Part shown: positions 57,031 through 64,000 of the stretch, piece after piece
Position numbering within the stretch: position 1 is the stretch's first letter
How the letters are laid out: each line of letters begins with the position of its first letter
Assembly (NCBI RefSeq): GCF_024139115.2
Contig: NC_085140.1
Location: 427,637,781 to 427,701,780 of the forward strand
DNA length: 64,000 bases
Direction: 5' to 3'
Origin: Armigeres subalbatus
Taxonomy: Eukaryota; Arthropoda; Insecta; Diptera; Culicidae
Notes under the pieces: generated by a model
The model's database searches: none
The model's input: the letters and a program-made list of their open reading frames with translations, nothing else
What the model was told of the DNA's origin: nothing
Position numbers and translations under genes: made by a program

Positions 57031-58326
57031 CCTGCCAGAAGATTGTTCAGCAGCGTCTGTCGACCGGTTCGGTTATCACACCGACCAATTCGCGACCAAC
57101 GACGCCACAAGGCACCCGGCTGGGGGTGGCCAGCTTTCACCCGACCGTTCCTAGTCCCACCAATGGATTTTCCTCGTCCACCGGTAGTCCGGCCAGTGGA
57201 CTCACGATGAGCAGTTCCTCGCCCAGCCACCATAATTCGAATTCGCAACAGCAGCAGCAGCAACAAATAAATCAAGGTACGATGACTCTACCGCATCGGC
57301 ATCATGTACTTTCCGCCTCGAGTCATCACATTCCGATCAAAATCAGCTCTGAATTGTTGGCGAGTGAATCGCAACATTTGAGCCTTTCGCAGAGGGAGTC
57401 ACATCCTCCGCAGAAATGGGGAACCATCTCGCACGGGACCTCTCAGCAGGCCCTACTGGCGTTGACCAACGAGAACAACAACATCCCCAAGTTCGTACCA
57501 CCAAGTCATCCGGTATCGAGCGATAGCCTGCAACCGTTAGGGCTGATGCCGCCCTCGGGGAAAGATTCGGGAGGTGGAACCGGTGGCGGTGGGAGTGGTA
57601 AGGACAAGGAACTACCGACGCCAACTTCAACCCCGACGACGTCGAGAAAGAGTCGACGAAGATCGAATCTGTTCATTCCTTCCTCATCCAAGAAGGAACA
57701 GCAGGATAAGATCAAAAATGGCGAACTCGGTAGCGGACGGGCCATTCCGATCAAGCAGGGTTATTTGTACAAACGGAGCAGCAAATCGCTGAACAAAGAA
57801 TGGAAGAAGAAGTATGTTACGCTTTGTGACGATGGCCGGCTCACATACCATCCATCGTTACACGACTACATGGACGATGTCCACGGGAAGGAAGTTTCCC
57901 TGCAGTATGTGACGGTGAAAGTGCCGGGACAGAAACCGAGAGGCTCGAAATCTATCATTACCAATAGTGCCCTGACGGGAGCGAATGTAGCAGCACCGAC
58001 CATGAACGGCAAGATGACCGGATCCACTGGGTCGCAGGGCAGCGGAAGCAACGGACTTACCGAAGGAATCGGCGGACTATCGCTGGCCAAAGACCGCAAG
58101 ATGACTGAGAAGGTGCTTCTGACGGCATTCGACACGCTGCGGGAACCGGTGAAATCTAACTCGCAAACCAGTGGCGACGAAGGCATTGTGATCAGCAACA
58201 GCAACTCGCAGAGCTTCATCGGATCCGATGGCAATAGCAGTAAGCTGGATGCGCAAACGCCAAATGTGAAGAAGCGTCACCGACGGATGAAGAGCAGTGG
58301 CGTGGGGAAAAACAACGAATATGACG
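57031..58326 (+). CDS. CenG1A: CenG1A large exon: linker and first half of the PH domain
   Basis: The acceptor is AATTTTTCAG|CC and the donor is GACG|GTAAGT. The exon is 1296 bases long and keeps phase 1 throughout. Its first residues (ACQKIVQQR) finish the GLD tail. A long Ser/Pro/Thr/Gly-rich linker follows, with a run of seven Gln at about 57246-57269, a Gly-rich stretch near 57570-57600 and a basic [11 protein letters not shown] patch. The PH domain starts near [14 protein letters not shown] (about residue 408) and contains [15 protein letters not shown] and [17 protein letters not shown]. The PH fold is then interrupted by a long Ser/Gly/Asn-rich insert ending in a basic KKRHRRMKS patch, as is typical of AGAPs. 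The linker is the least conserved part of the protein. Confidence 0.95.
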
Positions 58327-58385
58327 GTAAGTTTTCTTGAATTTTGGTTTTAAACCAGTCTGACAATGTAATTCACTTCTCACAG

Positions 58386-58625
58386 ATTCCGATGGATTCG
58401 AGTTCTACATAGTTTCGCTGGACAACAAGCAGTGGCACTTCGAGGCGTCCAACTCCGAGGAACGGGACGAGTGGGTGTCGGTGATCGAGCAGGAGATTTT
58501 CAAGTCCCTGCAAGGGATCGAGTCGTCCAAGTCGAAACCGCTGAACCCGAGCGACATTGCCTCGATGCAGTCGATCCGGAGTCGGGTACCGGGCAACGGG
58601 TACTGCGTGGATTGCGATTCGCCAA
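58386..58625 (+). CDS. CenG1A: CenG1A exon: second half of PH and start of the ArfGAP zinc finger
   Basis: The acceptor is CTCACAG|ATTCC and the donor is GCCAA|GTAAGT, with phase 1 on both sides. The exon encodes 79 full codons. [17 protein letters not shown] followed by [13 protein letters not shown] is the last strands and C-terminal helix of the PH domain, with the near-invariant Trp. After a short linker ([12 protein letters not shown]) the ArfGAP domain begins, and the first zinc pair CVDC falls at about residues 676-679 of the partial protein. The flanking introns are only 59 and 65 bases. Confidence 0.96.
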
Positions 58626-58680
58626 GTAAGTTGTGGACTTTGGTGCGCGTTACGGGTAGTTGTTTGATTAAAAATTTTGA

Positions 58681-59893
<1,213 letters not shown>

Positions 59894-60251
59894 TCCTGGC
59901 CATCTTAGCGTGATGCTCGCCATCGGTAACAGTCTCGCCAACTCGGTGTGGGAATCCAATACCCGCGGCCGAGTGAAACCCACGCCCGCCAGTTCCCGGG
60001 AGGAGAAGGAAAGCTGGATCCGGCTGAAATACGAAGCTAAAGAGTTCCTGCCCACGTTCAACTCGACACCCCCCATTGGTCATCAGTTGCGCGAAGCCGT
60101 CGTGCGGTCCGACATGAAGGCTATCATCATCCTGCTGGCCAATGCCACCGTCGAGCACATCAATTCCACCGTTAGCAGCCGGGATCTGCGAACGCCATTG
60201 CATCTGGCGTGCGCCATTGGAAACCTTGCCATCTCGCAGCTGTTAATTTGG
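59894..60251 (+). CDS. CenG1A: CenG1A exon: rest of ArfGAP and first ankyrin repeat
   Basis: The acceptor is TTCTACAG|TCCTGG and the donor is TTTGG|GTAAGT. The first base completes a Pro codon, then [19 protein letters not shown] and [17 protein letters not shown] finish the ArfGAP fold. The remainder encodes a helical linker and the first ankyrin repeat, with the classic [12 protein letters not shown] core. The exon leaves in phase 0 after a Trp codon. The following intron is 65 bases. Confidence 0.96.
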
Positions 60252-60316
60252 GTAAGTCGACTTAATTTGCTCCCGGACCGAACCCCATCCTAACGAAAAC
60301 CTACCCATAATTCCAG

Positions 60317-60580
60317 CACCACGCCAACTTGAAACACATCGACCACGAGGGCCGATCGTGTCTGACGTACGCCAAAGCGGCCAACTCGTTGGCGGCGGCC
60401 CGACAAGCAAGTAATACCCCGCACCACGTGAACATGGAGACGACTTCGGCGCTCGTAGAGCTTCTGACCAGCCTCGGTTGCACGGATCCGGCACCATTTA
60501 CGGCCAGTGGAACGCTCCCGCGGCGGAGGGAAACCATCGATCAAGGTACGTTCGAGAAATTCTCCTCGAATATTATTTGA
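60317..60580 (+). CDS. CenG1A: CenG1A terminal exon: second ankyrin repeat and stop
   Basis: The acceptor is AATTCCAG|CACCAC. The exon encodes 87 residues and then TGA at 60578-60580. It continues the ankyrin region ([19 protein letters not shown]), followed by an insect-type Ala/Asn-rich loop, [10 protein letters not shown], and a short tail with a PRRRE basic patch that ends in SSNII. A CAAG|GTACG donor-like sequence at about 60545 could in principle splice on. The Ile-Ile C-terminus resembles the ends of other AGAPs, so I favour termination here. Confidence 0.92.
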   Translation, partial: HHANLKHIDHEGRSCLTYAKAANSLAAARQASNTPHHVNMETTSALVELLTSLGCTDPAPFTASGTLPRRRETIDQGTFEKFSSNII

Positions 60581-62101
60581 GGCAAGTAAGAGCAATCGAG
60601 TCTTTAAAACAAAGCGCGCGTAGCAAATCTAGACGAAAACCTAGTTTAAAATTTCGGATATGTTTGACAAGCAAAAGCGAACATGAAAACATTGTGATCC
60701 CTCTATATAAAAATAATATGGAAACGACAGAATATTCATCAGAAAAAAGGACAGATAATATGATCTGGTTTTATTTATCGTACAATTAAATGGATGCAAA
60801 AGGCAAAGTGTACCAATTTATTTAGCGAAGCTCTAACGAACCCCTATTAGTTGTTTAAGTTATAAGACAGAGCTGAAATATTTGAACTTTAGAGAAGCAA
60901 AAGAATCGAGTCTCAACTGTTCTAAAATTGTTGTTTTATGTAAAGATTTTTCCTGAGACGAATTTTATGATGGATTTGTTTTTTTTTCTGTAAATACTAA
61001 TGCTAATGAACTCGAATGGACCTCTATGTACATTATATTGATCGGTTTATTAGTTGTAAATGCTTTGTATTGACCTGATAAATTTAGATGAAGATCGCAC
61101 CGTCTACTTAAAAGAATTTTATCACCGCACAGTACACTGTTGATTTGATCACTATTCCACGGATGTCCGATTTTTATACCATTATTGCTTTTTATAGTTC
61201 CATTATCTTGTTATTTAGTTTATGTTGTTTCAACTAATAGTATTCCAATTGAAAGAAGTCAGTTTCTTTTGTTCGTTTCGTTTGTAACTAACTTTACTTA
61301 CCTTATAGTTTATTGATCCCCAAAGAATGCCAAATTGTAGTATGCAGAAACAAAATCGTACTCTTAAACAAATCAATAAACTAAAATTAAACAAAATTTA
61401 TCGAGAAGGCTTTTCAAAAATTAGAGCAACTTAGCTTAACAAAGTTACGTTTAGTGAAGCATTATCAAACAGAGAATTATTCAACAAAATTGCGTAGTTA
61501 AAAAGAGCACCCCTAACAATTGATCAATATCTTTACCTGTATTAGAACCCAGATTCAAGCATGCAGAGAAATCATAGCAATTAATATCGATATTCTTAGT
61601 AGCACAAAACAAACAAATCAGATCCTATAAAATATAGCAGCAGTTTAGACAGTCCCACAAAAAAAGTATAATGATGGCATTTTCCCGTTAGTTACGTTTC
61701 CAATGAGCCGCAAAGTATATGATAGAACCGAACTTTGTTGAGAAATTAAAATAACCTCAAACAAAAGAGCACCACCCCCTCCCCCTTTTCCAGATAGCAT
61801 TCCGTATTCCGAGCAGTTGCAGTGTTACAGAAAAAAGCCAAGAAGCATGTAGATTAGAGATGCAAACCAACTGCAACATCATTTAAAAATCTGAACAAAA
61901 TCCGTTACATAACAGTGGCGACCGATCACGTTAGTGAATCGAAAATTATCAGCAAACAGTACAGACACAATTATAGCAAAAAGTAATGTAATAGGTATTC
62001 GACGGAGATTGTGGTAATAAGTGCAAACTTAGAAGTGGAAGACGGCGTGCGTATGTAAAACAAAACTAGTAGAGAAGATGAATGTAAAAATGGAAGAGCG
62101 A

Positions 62102-62107
62102 AATAAA
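62102..62107 (+). terminator. Candidate poly(A) signal, proximal
   Basis: Canonical AATAAA within the A-rich tract about 1.5 kb after the CenG1A stop codon. No transcript evidence is available. Confidence 0.35.
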
Positions 62108-62269
62108 AGCAAAAATTATTCGAAAGTATTCAAAACAAATTATGGGTGATTTGCCACGGCATCAGTTATGAAGAATTCTATAAAATTATTTAGTTTACTA
62201 CTATTACTTATATTATAATTATAAGTTTTTCATTATCGAGCTCAGCAAAATCGGGCACAGCTGTAGTTC

Positions 62270-62275
62270 AATAAA
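62270..62275 (+). terminator. Candidate poly(A) signal, distal
   Basis: Canonical AATAAA at the end of the A-rich tract. The downstream sequence becomes richer in T and G and then repeat-like, which makes this the preferred 3' end of the gene. Confidence 0.4.
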
Positions 62276-62290
62276 TCTGAGAACTGAACT

Positions 62291-62690
62291 TCGACAGAAA
62301 CTTTGGTTTATTACTGATTTTCGGCTAAATGTTTACCATGTCTCAGCAACTGAAACGTCACTTTTACTGAGATCTCGGCTAAAATTACGTTTGCTATAAC
62401 GGAAAAATAAACAAAAAATGCTGAGATCTTGGCGAAAAAATTAAGAGTGTACCATGAGCACGTTGCTTAGGACCGTCTGGTAGGTAAATGATCTTAGGAC
62501 TAGTAGAAGCAATTTTAACTACCGTGGGAACTAACAGGAAATGGACCCGGAGTAGGGTTTGAGTTCAGTCCAGAGACTGCCAAACAAAAATCACCCTCAT
62601 TTTTCTTTACGTTCGAAACCACAGAAGCCACAGAATTACCAATTCCCGTTTTCGTTTAGACAAATTCTAACCATTTGATTTTTCACATTT
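62291..62690. other. Repeat-like spacer downstream of CenG1A
   Basis: Contains recurring CTGAGATCTCGGC/GCTGAGATCTTGGC motifs at 62335-62440, suggestive of an old inverted-repeat element. No gene was recognised. Confidence 0.35.
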
Positions 62691-62789
62691 AAGTAATAGC
62701 GGCGCTGGCCGTGTCCAAATGCAGGTAATTAACATTAATAGAGGCCGACGAGTCATTTGCACTTTCACGAGTTATCAAAGGGATGTTGA

Positions 62790-62925
62790 ATAATAGCCGG
62801 AAGGGGGCCCCGGGGCCGACAGTATGTGGGGGCCCCAAAATGTACAAAATGGTTGGTTTTGGTACATAAGATTTGGGGGGGCCCGGGGCCATGCCCCCCC
62901 CCCCCCCCTAAATCAGGCCCTGGGT
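62790..62925 (-). mobile_element. Solo transposon end with CAGGGCCTGATTTAG terminus
   Basis: On the minus strand, CAGGGCCTGATTTAGGGGGG begins a G-rich stretch containing GGGCCCCCCC-type runs. CAGGG-CC ends are common in hAT-like elements. The opposite end was not found, so this is a fragment. A C-run of about 16 at 62893-62909 may be unstable in assembly. Confidence 0.45.
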
Positions 62926-62959
62926 AGAAAGGTAGCCAAGTTCGTTTTGGTAAACGTTT

Positions 62960-63310
62960 TGTCGCGTGTAATGTGTAGTTTTTCCGCAAAAAGTAGAACA
63001 AAATAACGCGATTCTCGAGACTGTTCTGCACCGATCGCGCACCTATTAATTAACTTTTCGATCGCACACGACAGAACCAAATAACGCGTGCCTCGAGACT
63101 GTTCTGCACATTCATTATTTCGAGCTTTTAGTGGAATGTCTTCACTTATCATAAGACGAGTTCGTACTATGCGACCTTACTGTTGAGGACGAAAAACTTA
63201 TCTGTTATTAAGGTTATAAAGTGGTGTAATTAAATGGGATAATCCAAATAATGATTGCACACCAATTTATTAACCTTTCGACCGCACACAGCAGAACAAA
63301 ACAACGCGAG
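62960..63310. repeat. Imperfect direct repeats (GCAGAACAAAACAACGCG type)
   Basis: Blocks AGAACAAAATAACGCGA, CTCGAGACTGTTCTGCAC and CACCAATTTATTAACCTTTCGACCGCACAC recur two to three times. A partial copy of the 53163-type palindrome (CTTATCATAAGACGAGTT, CCTTACTGTTGAGG) lies between them. Confidence 0.6.
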
Positions 63311-64000
63311 TCTTGCTTGAGGCACTTCTCCGACATTATCGACGTCAGGACATATCGTGGCGCTAACATCGACTCTGACCACTATCTGGTAATGATTAAA
63401 CTGCGTCCAAAACTATCCGTTCGGTACCGACTGCCGCCGCGGTACGAATCTGATGTCGCCACTGCATATGCGTAGCATCTCGAGGTAGCGTTGCCGGAAG
63501 AGGGTGAGCTCGATGGGGCCCCTCTTGAGGACTGCTGGAATACAGTTAAAAGCCGATGCCCACTTAGCGTTTTTTTTAAGCTGCGTGCACGCCAGGAAAA
63601 GCTGGCCAAAGCAGCCATTAACGACGCAGAGGAGAACAACGGCGGGTATGTTGGACGAACTCGACGGAACGATTGGTTCGACGAAGAGTGCAGACAGATT
63701 CTGGAGGAGAAGGTCGCAGCACGGGCGGTCGCGCTGCAGCAAGGTACCCGGCAGAACGTGGAACGTTATAGACGGAAGCGGAGACAGCAGACCCGCCTTT
63801 TTCAGGAGAAAAAAACGCTGCCTGGAAGAAGCGGAATGCGAGGTGATGGAAAAGCTGTGCCATTCTCAAGAAACACGCAAGTTCTATCAAAAGCTCAACG
63901 CATCCCGCAAAGGCTTCGTGCTGCGAGCCGAAATGTGCAGCGATAAGGATGGGAGCATCTTGACGGACGAACGTGTGGTGATCGAAAGGTGGAAGCAGCA
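63310..64000 (+). mobile_element. RTE-type LINE fragment (endonuclease end and linker)
   Basis: Encodes DIIDVRTYRGANIDSDHYLV, the SDH end of an apurinic endonuclease domain. After a TAG stop at 63473-63475 in the same frame come RTRRNDWFDEECRQILEEK and QQGTRQNVERYRRKRRQQTR. A one-frame slip in the A-run near 63814 leads to a second frame with ETRKFYQKLNASRKGF and DGSILTDERVVIERWK, which leads into the RT domain. The element continues beyond the window. With one stop and one frameshift it is a relic. Confidence 0.85.

Larger units (their letters stand above)
60581..62290 (+). other. Probable 3' UTR of CenG1A
   Basis: About 1.7 kb of A-rich sequence follows the stop with no recognisable coding region or transposon. 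AATAAA signals occur at 62102-62107 and at 62270-62275. The latter precedes a change in character into repeat-like sequence, so I take it as the likelier distal poly(A) site. The A-rich composition on the + strand fits a fly or mosquito 3' UTR. The exact end needs transcript data. Confidence 0.6.

Overview
The window looks like intron-rich insect nuclear DNA, most likely from a culicine mosquito. Coding exons of a single recognisable host gene are scattered through transposon-packed, AT-rich sequence. The repeat families (a DD37D mariner, BEL/Pao, RTE-type and jockey/R1-like LINEs, tRNA-headed SINEs that resemble ones I associate with Aedes, hAT-like MITEs, a Helitron) fit that reading. The species assignment is inference, not proof.

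Host gene: eight + strand exons between 24523 and 60580 join in frame into about 928 residues of an AGAP/centaurin-gamma Arf GTPase-activating protein, the orthologue of Drosophila CenG1A and vertebrate AGAP1-3 (PIKE). In order the exons encode a Ras-like GLD domain with a P-loop, a low-complexity linker with a short poly-Q, a split PH domain, a C4 zinc-finger ArfGAP domain with its arginine, and C-terminal ankyrin repeats. The first exon found opens inside a codon, so at least one upstream coding exon is missing or unrecognised. A stop at 60578-60580 is followed by an A-rich 3' UTR of about 1.7 kb. The introns are strongly unequal: 12.2 kb and 19.7 kb for two, and 59 to 1085 bases for the others. 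Almost all of the repeat load sits upstream of the gene and in the two large introns.

Layout: 1-1440 is a (TTCTCACTT)-like array that switches strand near 425. 1780-2430 is a roughly 120-base tandem repeat. 2565-3170 holds a SINE trace and a TTTGGCCGAA-type element. 5678-5927 is a Helitron. 7647-12667 holds MITEs, a BEL gag scrap and a hAT-like element with another hAT-like MITE nested inside it. 15153-18130 holds a hairpin MITE, a BEL pol fragment and a dead mariner. 19166-21246 is a four-layer nest of transposons whose insertion order can be read from target-site duplications. 26085-27805 is a 24-base minisatellite inside the first large intron. 30945-34170 is a nearly G-free 10/11-base minisatellite, also in that intron. 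37918-39476 is a roughly 185-base tandem array split by a SINE with a 13-base duplication. 40930-47870 is a jockey-like LINE interrupted by three separate DNA elements; one is a 4055-base foldback element whose inverted arms contain copies of another LINE and whose loop carries a Tc1/mariner transposase scrap. 49480-52430 is a second, antisense LINE. 53163-55040 holds a palindromic MITE and a roughly 155-base tandem array. 63310-64000 is an RTE-type LINE running off the end.

I found no rRNA, no CRISPR array, no convincing functional tRNA and no second host protein-coding gene. I saw no clear undescribed biological system. The strongest novelty candidates are the composite foldback element, the TTTGGCCGAA-ended elements that carry simple-sequence cores, and the nested insertion records.
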